Shown here one piece after another: positions 25,031 to 33,000 of a stretch of DNA of 64,000 bases. Under the pieces are notes generated by a model. It was not told where the DNA came from and searched no databases. It saw only the letters and a list, made by a program, of their open reading frames with translations. The stretch's first letter is position 1; each line of letters opens with the position of its first letter. The DNA comes from Streptomyces zhihengii (GTDB lineage: Bacteria > Actinomycetota > Actinomycetes > Streptomycetales > Streptomycetaceae): the NCBI RefSeq assembly GCF_016919245.1, contig NZ_JAFEJA010000001.1, positions 4,789,501 to 4,853,500 of the forward strand, given 5' to 3'. The translations under genes and the position numbers were made by a program.

Positions 25031-25546
25031 TCAGCGCAGCCAGGGGAGGTCCGCGCCGGTGTCCTGGGGCTGGAGGGCCTCCGCCATCACCTGCATGATG
25101 TCGCCGAGCTGCCGGACCTGTTCGGGCGAGAGGCGGTCGAAGATCGCCTGGCGCACGGCCTCCACGTGTCCCGGCGCGGTCCGCCTGAGGACCTCGAAGC
25201 CCTCGTCGGTGAGGACCGCGTTCTGTCCCCGCCGGTCGGAGGGGCAGTCCTCGCGGCGCACCCAGCCGTTCTTCTCCAGGCGGGCGACCGCGTGCGAGAG
25301 GCGGGAGCGGGTGATCTTCGCGTCGATGGCGAGCTCGGTCATCCGGCGCCGGCGGTGCGGTGCCTGGGAGAGCTGCACCAGCAGGCCGTAGTAGACGTGC
25401 GGCATGCCCGCGTCCCGCTGCAGCTGGCGGTCGAGATGGTCCTCCAGGAGAGTGGTGGCGTGCAGGTAGGAGCGCCATACGCGCTGCTCGTCCGCGGTCA
25501 GCCAGCGCGGCTCGTCGCCGCTGCCGCCGATGGATGCCGTGTTCAT
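25031..25546 (-). CDS. MarR family regulator
   Basis: A 171-residue protein from ATG 25546; a GTG nine bases upstream is an alternative. The winged helix-turn-helix is at about residues 60-115 (RRMTELAIDAKITRSRLSHA, then LEKNGWVRREDCPSDRRGQN as the wing). It is divergent from a LigB-type dioxygenase gene, and a CTTGAA-AG-TTCAAG palindrome lies between them. Related MarR proteins sense phenols or quinones, so it may respond to an aromatic substrate of the dioxygenase. Confidence 0.9.
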   Translation of the reverse strand: MNTASIGGSGDEPRWLTADEQRVWRSYLHATTLLEDHLDRQLQRDAGMPHVYYGLLVQLSQAPHRRRRMTELAIDAKITRSRLSHAVARLEKNGWVRREDCPSDRRGQNAVLTDEGFEVLRRTAPGHVEAVRQAIFDRLSPEQVRQLGDIMQVMAEALQPQDTGADLPWLR

Positions 25547-25608
25547 GCGTCCCACTGTACGACCCCATCCTTGAATGTTGAACTAAATGGGTCTAGAGTG
25601 ATTTTGAG

Positions 25609-25622
25609 CTTGAAAGTTCAAG
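25609..25622. promoter_or_regulatory. palindrome CTTGAAAGTTCAAG, putative MarR operator
   Basis: A perfect 14-base inverted repeat 22 bases before the dioxygenase start, with two more TTGAA half-sites at 25571-25581. The gap is AT-rich compared with its surroundings. Confidence 0.7.
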
Positions 25623-25644
25623 TAGATTGGGAGCAGGAGCCGTC

Positions 25645-26427
25645 ATGAATGCCACCCCCGCCGCGGAGCGCATGCCCGCCCTCTACCTCTCCCACGGCGC
25701 CCCGCCCCTCGCGGACGACCCCGTGTGGCCCGGCCAGCTCGCCGCCTGGTCGGCCGGCCTGCCCCGCCCCACCGCGATCCTGGTCGTCTCGGCGCACTGG
25801 GAGGAGGCCCCGCTCGCCCTCGGCGCCACCGAGACCGTCCCCCTGGTCTACGACTTCTGGGGCTTCCCCGAGCACTACTACCGGGTCCGCTACGAGGCCC
25901 CCGGCGCGCCCGCCCTCGCCGACTCCGTCCGCAAGATGCTGCGCCGCGCCGGCACCCCTGTGCAGGACGTGCCCGAGCGCGGCCTCGACCACGGCGCCTA
26001 CGTGCCCCTCGTCGAGATGTACCCGGACGCCGGCATCCCGGTGCTCCAGATCTCCATGCCGACGCTCGACCCGGTCGAGCTCCTCGATATCGGCCGCCGC
26101 CTCGCCCCGCTGCGGGACGAGGGCGTGCTGATCGTCGGCAGCGGCTTCTTCACCCACAACCTCGCCGCCCTGCGGCACGGCGGGACGCCCGGCTGGTCCA
26201 GCGAGTTCGACGACTGGGGCCGCGAGGCCCTCGCCCACGCCGATGTGGACGCGCTGCTCGACTTCGAGAACAAGGCCCCGGCCGGCCGCCTCGCCCACCC
26301 CCGCACCGAGCACTTCGCCCCCCTCTTCGTGACCCTCGGTGCCTCGGAGGGCGAGCTGGGGACGGGGCGCAGCGTGATCGACGGCTTCTGGATGGGTCTG
26401 GCCAAGCGGTCCGTGCAGTTCGGCTGA
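25645..26427 (+). CDS. DODA-type (LigB-like) extradiol ring-opening dioxygenase
   Basis: A 260-residue enzyme of the class III extradiol dioxygenase superfamily. Likely metal ligands are His17 (LYLSHGAPP), His51 (VVSAHWEE) and a later His in GLDHGAYVPL or GSGFFTHNL. The layout matches the 4,5-DOPA dioxygenase-like group. It should open catechol-type rings, but the substrate is unknown. The ATG at 25645 follows GGAGCAGGAG. A divergent MarR gene and operator-like palindrome control it. Confidence 0.9.
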   Translation: MNATPAAERMPALYLSHGAPPLADDPVWPGQLAAWSAGLPRPTAILVVSAHWEEAPLALGATETVPLVYDFWGFPEHYYRVRYEAPGAPALADSVRKMLRRAGTPVQDVPERGLDHGAYVPLVEMYPDAGIPVLQISMPTLDPVELLDIGRRLAPLRDEGVLIVGSGFFTHNLAALRHGGTPGWSSEFDDWGREALAHADVDALLDFENKAPAGRLAHPRTEHFAPLFVTLGASEGELGTGRSVIDGFWMGLAKRSVQFG

Positions 26428-26472
26428 GACGCGGCGCGGGACCGGAGGCCGGCGATACCGGTGAGGCCGGGG

Positions 26473-26499
26473 CGATGCCCGGAAAACGGCCGGGCATCG
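26473..26499 (+). terminator. 10-bp hairpin terminator after the dioxygenase gene
   Basis: CGATGCCCGG and CCGGGCATCG enclose AAAACGG, 46 bases after the stop. The remaining gap up to the sigma factor gene holds no convincing frame apart from its promoter. Confidence 0.65.
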
Positions 26500-26776
26500 T
26501 CCGTGGACGAAGGGGAACCCTCCTGAGCAACCAGGAGGCGGCGGGGGCCGTCTTCCGGGGTGGGAGATCGACCGCGGACGGCGCTGTCCGGGGTGGATGC
26601 CGCGGTGCCGTACGTGACGGCCGTCTCACGCGCCCACCGGTCACCGGTGGACGCGAGGTCGTCGGATCACCCTCCGTGCCCGCTCTGACCTGCGCTTCGG
26701 TGGGAGGTCCGGTCGTCCCGTCTGCCCTGGTGGCCGGGCAGGGTACTGCATGATCACGGAAATCGATGCACCGCAT

Positions 26777-26806
26777 GGGAATTCTGTCCGGATTCCAGTC
26801 GTTGTT
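26777..26806 (+). promoter_or_regulatory. SigR-type promoter of hrdD
   Basis: GGGAAT (26777-26782) and GTTGTT (26801-26806) are separated by exactly 18 bases, matching the GGGAAT-N18-GTT consensus of the thiol-stress sigma factor SigR. hrdD is a known SigR target in S. coelicolor. Transcription would begin near 26812, downstream of a false in-frame ATG at 26766. Confidence 0.8.
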
Positions 26807-26864
26807 TCCATCGGATGCAGGGCACCCGAAAGGGTGTCGCGACCTACTTTGCAAGGGAGCTCGC

Positions 26865-27863
26865 ATGGCAACCCGTGCCGTCGCCCGTCGTCAGGCCGAG
26901 TCCGGAGGGACCGACAGGGCGGGCAGCGTTCGCGCCGTGGGCGGAGAGATCGCCGACCGCGACCTGGTCGGCATGTATCTCGACGAGATCGCGCGGACGC
27001 CACTGCTCGACGCCGCCAAGGAGGTCGAGCTTTCCCAGACCATCGAGGCGGGCGTCTACGCCCGTCAGATCCTGGACGGGGACGTGGAGAGCGAGGCCCA
27101 GGGGGCCACGCGTGAGGAGCTCGAGGCGCTCGCCGAGGCCGGTGAGCGCGCCAAGGACATCTTCATCCGCTCCAACCTGCGCCTCGTCGTCGCCGTGGCC
27201 CGGCGCTACCCGCGCAGCGGCCTGCCGCTCCTCGACCTGATCCAGGAGGGGAACGCGGGCCTGGTGCGCGCCGTCGAGAAGTTCGACTACGCGAAGGGCT
27301 TCAAGTTCTCGACCTACGCCACGTGGTGGATCCGCCAGGCGATCACCCGGTCCATAGCCGACCAGTCCCGCACCATCCGGCTCCCCGTCCACCTGGTGGA
27401 GGAGCTGGGCCGGATCCGCCGCGTCCAGCGCGAGTTCAACCGAGAGCACGGCAGGGACCCGGAGGCCGCCGAGGTGGCGGAGGAGCTGGGCTCCACCCCC
27501 GAGCGCGTCGTCGACGTGCTCGACTGGGCCCGTGACCCGGTCAGCCTGAACATGGGCGTGGACGACGCGGGCGAGACCCAGTTCGGCGACCTGCTGGAGG
27601 ACACCTCGGCGGTCTCGCCCGAGCAGTCGGTGCTCACGCTGCTGCGCAGCGAGGAGCTCGACGGCCTGATCGGCAAGCTGGACAACCGCACCGCCTCGAT
27701 CATCCGGATGCGCTACGGCATCGAGGACGGCCGGGAGCGCACGCTCACCGAGGTCGGCAAGGAGCACGGGCTGACCCGGGAGCGGATCCGCCAGATCGAG
27801 AAGCACGCGCTGCTGGAGCTGAAGAAGATGGCGCGCGACACGGGCTTCGACGCGGCGGCCTGA
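26865..27863 (+). CDS. hrdD: principal-like sigma factor HrdD
   Basis: A 332-residue sigma-70 family protein. The ATG at 26865 is set by GCAAGGGAG just upstream and by the promoter position. Region 1.2/2 begins at DRDLVGMYLDEIARTPLL; region 2.3-2.4 has KGFKFSTYATWWIRQAITRS and ADQSRTIRLPVH; region 4.2 has TLTEVGKEHGLTRERIRQIE. It lacks the long N-terminal region 1.1 of HrdB. Length and N-terminus (MATRAVARRQ) match HrdD, a non-essential primary-like sigma factor. It is expected to be induced by disulfide stress through SigR. Confidence 0.88.
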   Translation: MATRAVARRQAESGGTDRAGSVRAVGGEIADRDLVGMYLDEIARTPLLDAAKEVELSQTIEAGVYARQILDGDVESEAQGATREELEALAEAGERAKDIFIRSNLRLVVAVARRYPRSGLPLLDLIQEGNAGLVRAVEKFDYAKGFKFSTYATWWIRQAITRSIADQSRTIRLPVHLVEELGRIRRVQREFNREHGRDPEAAEVAEELGSTPERVVDVLDWARDPVSLNMGVDDAGETQFGDLLEDTSAVSPEQSVLTLLRSEELDGLIGKLDNRTASIIRMRYGIEDGRERTLTEVGKEHGLTRERIRQIEKHALLELKKMARDTGFDAAA

Positions 27864-27896
27864 TCTCCGGCCGCGCACGCCGGCCCGGCCCTGGCC

Positions 27897-27918
27897 GCGC
27901 CTGCCCCCCGGCAGGCGC
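27897..27918 (+). terminator. hairpin terminator after hrdD
   Basis: GCGCCTGCC and GGCAGGCGC enclose CCCC, 34 bases after the stop. The remaining gap to 28123 contains only repeated CCGGCCGGGCCCGGTG-like words. Confidence 0.65.
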
Positions 27919-28123
27919 CGACCACGACCGGGCGCCCGGTACGGCACCCGCCGGACCGGGCGCCGCCGTGTGCCGGGGCGCCGGCCCGACACCTGCCCGG
28001 CGGCGGCCTGCCCGCCGCGCGCACCGGACGGCACGCCCGGCCGGGCCCGGTGTTTGCGGACCGTCGTGAGCATCAGGCGAGTCACCCGGCCGGGCCCGGT
28101 GCCTGCCCGGACCGCCGCGCGTC

Positions 28124-29083
28124 TCAGGCGGTCGCCCGGCCGAGCCTGGTCGCCAGGCCCGCCATGTGCTCCCGCAGCGCGGGCGGCCCGTGCACGGTGA
28201 ACTCGCAGTCCACCAGCGCCAGCCGCAGCGCCAGCCACTCCACCGAGTCCGCCGACCGGGTGCGCAGCCGGCAGGCGTTCTCGCCCGCGGGCACCGGCGC
28301 CCCGAGATGCTCGGGCAGCCGCGCCGCCACCTGCGGCGCCGGCGCGCGGAACGTCACGTCGATCTCGTGCTCCGGCTGCTGGCGCGACATGGTGTGACCG
28401 AGCAGCTCGGCCGCGTCGCCGACCGGAGCCGGCCGCGGGGTGAAGCGCGCCCCCGTCGCGAACGGCTCCGTCACCCGGTCCACCCGGAAGGTGCGCCAGT
28501 CCTCGCGCTGGAGGTCGAACGCGACCAGGTACCAGCGCCGCCCCGTGGAGACCAGCCGGTACGGCTCGACCAGCCGCTTGGTCTCGGCCCCGTCACCCGC
28601 CCGGTACGCGAAGCGCAGCCGCTCCTGGCCGGTGACCGTGCCCGCGATGGCCGTCAGGATGTGGGGGTCGATCGACGCGCCGTCGCCGCGGGCCAGCGGG
28701 AGCGTCGCCGCCTGGAGGGTGGCCACCCGGTGGCGCAGCCGGGACGGCAGCACCTGCTCCAGCTTCGCCAGCGCCCGTACCGATGCCTCCTCGATGCCCT
28801 CGATGGCGTGGCCGGCTCCGGCCCGCAGGCCGACGGCGATGGCGACCGCCTCCTCGTCGTCCAGCAGCAGGGGCGGCATGGCGGCCCCGGCGACCAGGCG
28901 GTAGCCGCCCACGGCGCCCTTGGTCGCCTCCACCGGGTAGCCGAGATCCCGCAGCCGGTCGATGTCGCGCCGGATCGTGCGCGGGCTGACCGTCAGCCGT
29001 TCGGCGAGCTCGCTCCCGGGCCACTCGCGCGGGGTCTGGAGGAGCGAGAGCAGATGCAGAAGTCGTGCCGGAGTGTCCGTCAT
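28124..29083 (-). CDS. WYL-domain transcriptional regulator (DeoR-like HTH)
   Basis: A 319-residue protein starting at ATG 29083 (MTDTPARLLHLL) behind GAGGGA; an ATG 21 bases upstream lacks a site. The N-terminal winged helix has SELAERLTVSPRTIRRDIDR, then GAVGGYRL. The WYL domain at about 135-215 has the core RLVEPYRLVSTGRRWYLVAF and a WCX-like C-terminal part. It is divergent from a DHA2 exporter and likely controls it in response to an unknown ligand. Confidence 0.9.
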   Translation of the reverse strand: MTDTPARLLHLLSLLQTPREWPGSELAERLTVSPRTIRRDIDRLRDLGYPVEATKGAVGGYRLVAGAAMPPLLLDDEEAVAIAVGLRAGAGHAIEGIEEASVRALAKLEQVLPSRLRHRVATLQAATLPLARGDGASIDPHILTAIAGTVTGQERLRFAYRAGDGAETKRLVEPYRLVSTGRRWYLVAFDLQREDWRTFRVDRVTEPFATGARFTPRPAPVGDAAELLGHTMSRQQPEHEIDVTFRAPAPQVAARLPEHLGAPVPAGENACRLRTRSADSVEWLALRLALVDCEFTVHGPPALREHMAGLATRLGRATA

Positions 29084-29145
29084 GTCCCTCAGGATGCCCG
29101 TCATCTAGGCCGTGATCTGACCTATATGGCTTCCAGAATGCTCGT

Positions 29146-30699
29146 ATGAGTTCACAGCAGGCACCCAAGCCCGCCGCGACGGGCGCGGCATCGGACCGCA
29201 GGCGATGGATCGCCCTCGCCATCGTCATGACCGCGGCGTTCATGGATCTGGTCGACGTCACGATCGTCAACATCGCCATCCCCAGCATCGAGCGCGACCT
29301 CGGGGCCTCCTTCGGCGCCATCCAGTGGATCACCGCCGGATACGCGCTCGCCTTCGCCGCCGGCCTGATCACCGGCGGCAGGCTCGGCGACATCTACGGA
29401 CGCAGGCGCCTGTTCCTGACCGGCATCACCGCGTTCACCGTGGCCTCGGCGCTCTGCGGCTTCGCACCCAACTCGGAGATGCTCGTCGCAGCCCGGCTCC
29501 TCCAGGGCGCGTCGGCCGCGCTGATGGTGCCGCAGGTCCTGGCGATCGTGCACGTCACCTTCCCGGCGCACGAACGCGGCAAGGTGTTCGGACTCTTCGG
29601 CGCGATCGTCGGCCTCGGCGCCGTCTCCGGACCGCTTCTCGGCGCGCTGCTCACCCAGTGGAACCTCTTCGGCCTCGAATGGCGCCCGATCTTCCTGATC
29701 AACCTGCCGGTCGGCGTCGCCGCCCTGATCCTCGGCCGGAAGTACATCACCGAGTCCAAGGCGCCCCGCGCGCTCCGGCTGGACCTGGTCGGCGTCGCCC
29801 TGGTGACCCTCGCGCTGCTCATGCTGGTCTACCCGCTCACCCGCGGCCGCGAGCTGGACTGGCCGCTGTGGGGCCACCTCTGCATGGCGGGCAGCGTGCC
29901 GGTGTTCGCCGCGTTCGTCGTCTACGAGCGGTACAAGACCCGCAAGGACGGCTCCCCGCTGGTGGAACTGTCGCTGTTCCGGGTGAAGAGCTTCGCCGCC
30001 GGCATCGCCGTCCAGCTCACCTTCGGCATGGTGATGGGCATCTTCTTCCTGGTCTGGACGCTCTACATGCAGATCGGCCTCGGCTGGAGCCCGCTCAGGG
30101 CCGGTCTGACGGGCGTGCCGTTCTCCGTCGCGGTGTCGGCCGCCGCCGGCATGTCCGTCCAGCTCCTGGTGCCCCGCTTCGGGCGCAAGGTGCTCCAGGC
30201 GGGCGCGGCGACGATGGCCGCGGGCATGCTGCTCTACATCTGGGAGGCCGGCCGCTACGGCACCGCGATCCACTCGTGGCAGATGATGCTGCCGCTGGTC
30301 GTGATGGGCGTGGGCATGGGTCTGATCGTCGCGCCGCTGACCGACGCGGTGCTCTCGGAAGTGCCCCGGGAGCACGCCGGTTCGGCCTCCGGGCTCATCA
30401 ACACCACCACGCAGATGGGCAACGCGCTGGGCCTCGGCCTGGTGTCCGTGGTCTTCTTCGGCGTGATCGACGAGGAGAAGCTCGCGCCGAGCGCCATGGG
30501 CCAGGCGTTCACCGACGCCTTCCAGAACTCGCTGTGGTGGGTGGTGGCGGTGCTGGGCGTCATCTTCGCGGTGATGTTCGCCCTGCCGGCCAAGCCGAAG
30601 CAGCACCTGGAGGCCGGTGCGGCCGACGAGCCGGAGAGCGGCGCCGGGGAAGCGGCCGGGGAGCGGCCCACCGAGCCGGAGCCTGCTCTCGCCCGCTGA
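29146..30699 (+). CDS. DHA2-type MFS exporter
   Basis: A 517-residue transporter with about 14 hydrophobic segments. Motifs include DLVDVTIVNIAIPSIERDLG in TM1, GGRLGDIYGRRRLF after TM2 and GAVSGPLLGALL in motif C. The C-terminal 35 residues are acidic and disordered. There is no good Shine-Dalgarno sequence; a TATATG -10-like hexamer at 29123 puts the transcript start only about ten bases before the ATG. The divergent WYL gene is its likely regulator. Substrate unknown. Confidence 0.9.
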   Translation: MSSQQAPKPAATGAASDRRRWIALAIVMTAAFMDLVDVTIVNIAIPSIERDLGASFGAIQWITAGYALAFAAGLITGGRLGDIYGRRRLFLTGITAFTVASALCGFAPNSEMLVAARLLQGASAALMVPQVLAIVHVTFPAHERGKVFGLFGAIVGLGAVSGPLLGALLTQWNLFGLEWRPIFLINLPVGVAALILGRKYITESKAPRALRLDLVGVALVTLALLMLVYPLTRGRELDWPLWGHLCMAGSVPVFAAFVVYERYKTRKDGSPLVELSLFRVKSFAAGIAVQLTFGMVMGIFFLVWTLYMQIGLGWSPLRAGLTGVPFSVAVSAAAGMSVQLLVPRFGRKVLQAGAATMAAGMLLYIWEAGRYGTAIHSWQMMLPLVVMGVGMGLIVAPLTDAVLSEVPREHAGSASGLINTTTQMGNALGLGLVSVVFFGVIDEEKLAPSAMGQAFTDAFQNSLWWVVAVLGVIFAVMFALPAKPKQHLEAGAADEPESGAGEAAGERPTEPEPALAR

Positions 30700-30731
30700 C
30701 CTCGCGCCGGTCGGTCCACCGGCACACCCGC

Positions 30732-30762
30732 CCGCCCGGCAGGCCCTCGGCCTGCCGGGCGG
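30732..30762. terminator. 14-bp perfect hairpin, bidirectional terminator
   Basis: CCGCCCGGCAGGCC and GGCCTGCCGGGCGG enclose CTC, between the convergent exporter and DUF6227-like genes. Confidence 0.8.
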
Positions 30763-30782
30763 CGGCGCGTTTCACCGCGGGG

Positions 30783-31565
30783 TCAGCGCACCCGGGTGCG
30801 CAGTTCCATCGCCTCGCGGGCGGCCCGCTCGTCCTCGTAGACCTCGCACATGTGGCGGCCGTCGGGAGTCGCCGTGTGCTCGACCTCCCACAGGCTGGTC
30901 TCCGTGCCGTCGATCAGCAGGAAGGCGTGCTCGTAGAGGGTGAAGCCCGCGTCCTTGCCCAGCACGCGGTACTGGCGGCCGAAGACCTGGGTGATGTGGT
31001 GGGCGAACGCGGCCCGCAGCCGCCGGCCGGCCTCCTCCCCGGGGCGGTCCTCGTTCTCCGCCCGGCGCAGCACCCGGCGGGCGTGGTCCGCCGAGTCGTC
31101 GAGGACGTAGACCGGCGGGAGCGGCGGCGGGGGCGGCCCCATGAGCGAGGTGAGCAGTTCGAGGTCGGCGTCCATGTCGAAGCCGGTGGCGCCGAGGTCG
31201 TCGCCGAAGCCCGGGAAGCCCTCGGGCAGCCGGGACGCCGCGAGTCTGGCCTCGGACTCCTCCGCGTACAGCTCGTGCTGGTCGGCGCGGTCGCGCCCGG
31301 TGCTGTGCACCAGCTCCCACAGCGTCAGCGAGCCGCCGTCCCGCAGCAGGTAGGCGTGGCGGTACATGGACCGGTGCAGCCCCGCGGTGTGGTGCGAGAA
31401 GTGCAGCGAACTCACATGCGCCAGCGCCGAATCGAGACGCTCGACCATCGCGTCGGGCAGATCGAAGGAGTTGAGCGCCCGACCGAGGAGTCGCGCGAGA
31501 TGAGCCCCGGTCGTCTCGTACGGATCGATGAGATCGTTCAAGAGGTGTCTCCAGGCCGTCGCCAC
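30783..31565 (-). CDS. DUF6227-like protein with internal duplication
   Basis: A 260-residue soluble protein. The GTG at 31565 gives the longest frame; a TTG at 31541 (before NDLIDPYETTG) has a better placed GGAG and may be the true start. Two similar halves are visible: HAYLLRDGGSLTLWELVHST near residue 70 and HAFLLIDGTETSLWEVEHTA near 215, each followed by an E/D-rich E-L-Y-A/V-E-V-Y-E segment, separated by a Pro-rich linker (PPPPPLPPVY). I recognise the family as one found in Streptomyces but know of no assigned function. Confidence 0.65.
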   Translation of the reverse strand: MATAWRHLLNDLIDPYETTGAHLARLLGRALNSFDLPDAMVERLDSALAHVSSLHFSHHTAGLHRSMYRHAYLLRDGGSLTLWELVHSTGRDRADQHELYAEESEARLAASRLPEGFPGFGDDLGATGFDMDADLELLTSLMGPPPPPLPPVYVLDDSADHARRVLRRAENEDRPGEEAGRRLRAAFAHHITQVFGRQYRVLGKDAGFTLYEHAFLLIDGTETSLWEVEHTATPDGRHMCEVYEDERAAREAMELRTRVR

Positions 31566-31685
31566 ACGTCACTTGCTGATTGCTAAACGTAGCGCTTGGG
31601 TCGGACAACGCGGTCAAGGTTCAGGTAAAACGACGGGGGACCCGGTGCAAGTTCCGGGAGACGTAAGGGCCTTGGCCGGGATCGG

Positions 31686-32756
31686 TCAGCCGGCCCCGTA
31701 GAGATCCCGGTACGAGGGGAACCAACCCCCCTGACCCTCGACCCCTTCCGCCGCGCGGACCGCCCGGACGATCGCCTCCGTGACGGTGTCGGCGCCCGCC
31801 GCCAGGATCTCGTTCAGCGCCAGCGGGTCCTCCTCACCGAGCGCCTTCGCGCCCGTGGCCAGGGCGAACACCGTGTCCCCGTCGTTGAGGAGATGCACCG
31901 GCCGCACGGCGCGGGCGATGCCGTCGTGCGCCGTGCCGGCGAGTTTCTGGGCCTGGGCGCGGGTCAGGTCCGCGTCCGTGGCGACCACCGCGAGGGTCGT
32001 GTTCAGGGGGGCGGGGCCGTTGCGTTCACGGGCCTCGGCCAGCCGGAGCTGCGCGGCGGCATGTACCGCGGGCGATGGACAGGTGGCGCGTTCGGTGACG
32101 TACGCGCCGTACAGCGCACCCGTGCGCGGGTCCACCGCCGAGCCCACCGCGTTGGCGACGACGAGGGCCGCCACCGTGACGCCGGAGTCCAGCACCTGGG
32201 ACGCCGTGCCGACGCCGCCCTTGAAGGCCCCGATCACCGCGCCCGTGCCGGCGCCCACCGCGCCCTCCGGCACCGGGGCGCCCTCGGCCGTCGCGGCCGC
32301 GGCCTCCACCGCCGCACGGCCGGTCGAGGCGTCGGGCCGGGCCCGCCAGTCGCCCCCGCGGCCGAGGTCGAAGACACAGGCCGCCGGGACGACCGGGACG
32401 ACCTGCGACGGGTCCGGGCCCACGCGCACGCCGCGCTGCCGCTCCTCCAGCCACGCCATCACCCCGGCCGCGGACTCCAGGCCGTAGGCGCTGCCGCCGG
32501 TCAGCACGACCGCCTCGACGCGCTGGACCAGGTTGCGGGGATCGAGCGCGTCGGTCTCCCGCGTCCCGGGACCCCCGCCACGCACGTCGACCGCCGCGAC
32601 GGCGCCCCCGGCCGGGGCGAGCACGACCGTGGTGCCGGTGAGCGCCCGCGCTCCGGGGACCCGCGCATGACCGACCCGCAGACCCCGCACATCGGTCAGC
32701 CCGCCGCCGGCCCGCCCGTGCGCGCTGCCCGTCCCGCTGCTCTCGTCGACGTCCAT
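31686..32756 (-). CDS. P1 family peptidase (DmpA/NylC-like Ntn-type hydrolase)
   Basis: A 356-residue protein from ATG 32756. It has the family opening LTDVRGLRVGHARVP, the GGSAYGLESAAGVMAWLEE block, and the autoprocessing region APLNTTLAVVATDADL near residue 265, where cleavage before a Thr would create the N-terminal nucleophile as in NylC. The enzyme would be made as a proenzyme and split into two chains. Substrates in this family include amino-terminal D-amino acid peptides and amide oligomers; here it is unknown. Confidence 0.88.
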   Translation of the reverse strand: MDVDESSGTGSAHGRAGGGLTDVRGLRVGHARVPGARALTGTTVVLAPAGGAVAAVDVRGGGPGTRETDALDPRNLVQRVEAVVLTGGSAYGLESAAGVMAWLEERQRGVRVGPDPSQVVPVVPAACVFDLGRGGDWRARPDASTGRAAVEAAAATAEGAPVPEGAVGAGTGAVIGAFKGGVGTASQVLDSGVTVAALVVANAVGSAVDPRTGALYGAYVTERATCPSPAVHAAAQLRLAEARERNGPAPLNTTLAVVATDADLTRAQAQKLAGTAHDGIARAVRPVHLLNDGDTVFALATGAKALGEEDPLALNEILAAGADTVTEAIVRAVRAAEGVEGQGGWFPSYRDLYGAG

Positions 32757-33000
32757 GGTCCTCACGGTAGTTGAGCACCCGGCCTCGGCGAGAACGGTGC
32801 GGCGGCGGGGCAGGGCGGCCCGGGCCGGCCCGTGAGAGCTCCCGTGGCGCGGGCGCGGCCGGCCCTCGGTCGACTGCGCGCCCCGGCCGCGTGCCCCGGC
32901 CGGTGGCGGACCGGAGGGCGGCTGCGGGTGCCCGCGCCACGGCTCACCCCGCTGACGTACATAACGGGCTATTGGTGTCAAAGCAACCTAACGTGGCTCC

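Noticed and set aside
26766..26864. Upstream start for hrdD at 26766
   Set aside because: It lies before the SigR promoter -35 box and lacks a ribosome binding site.
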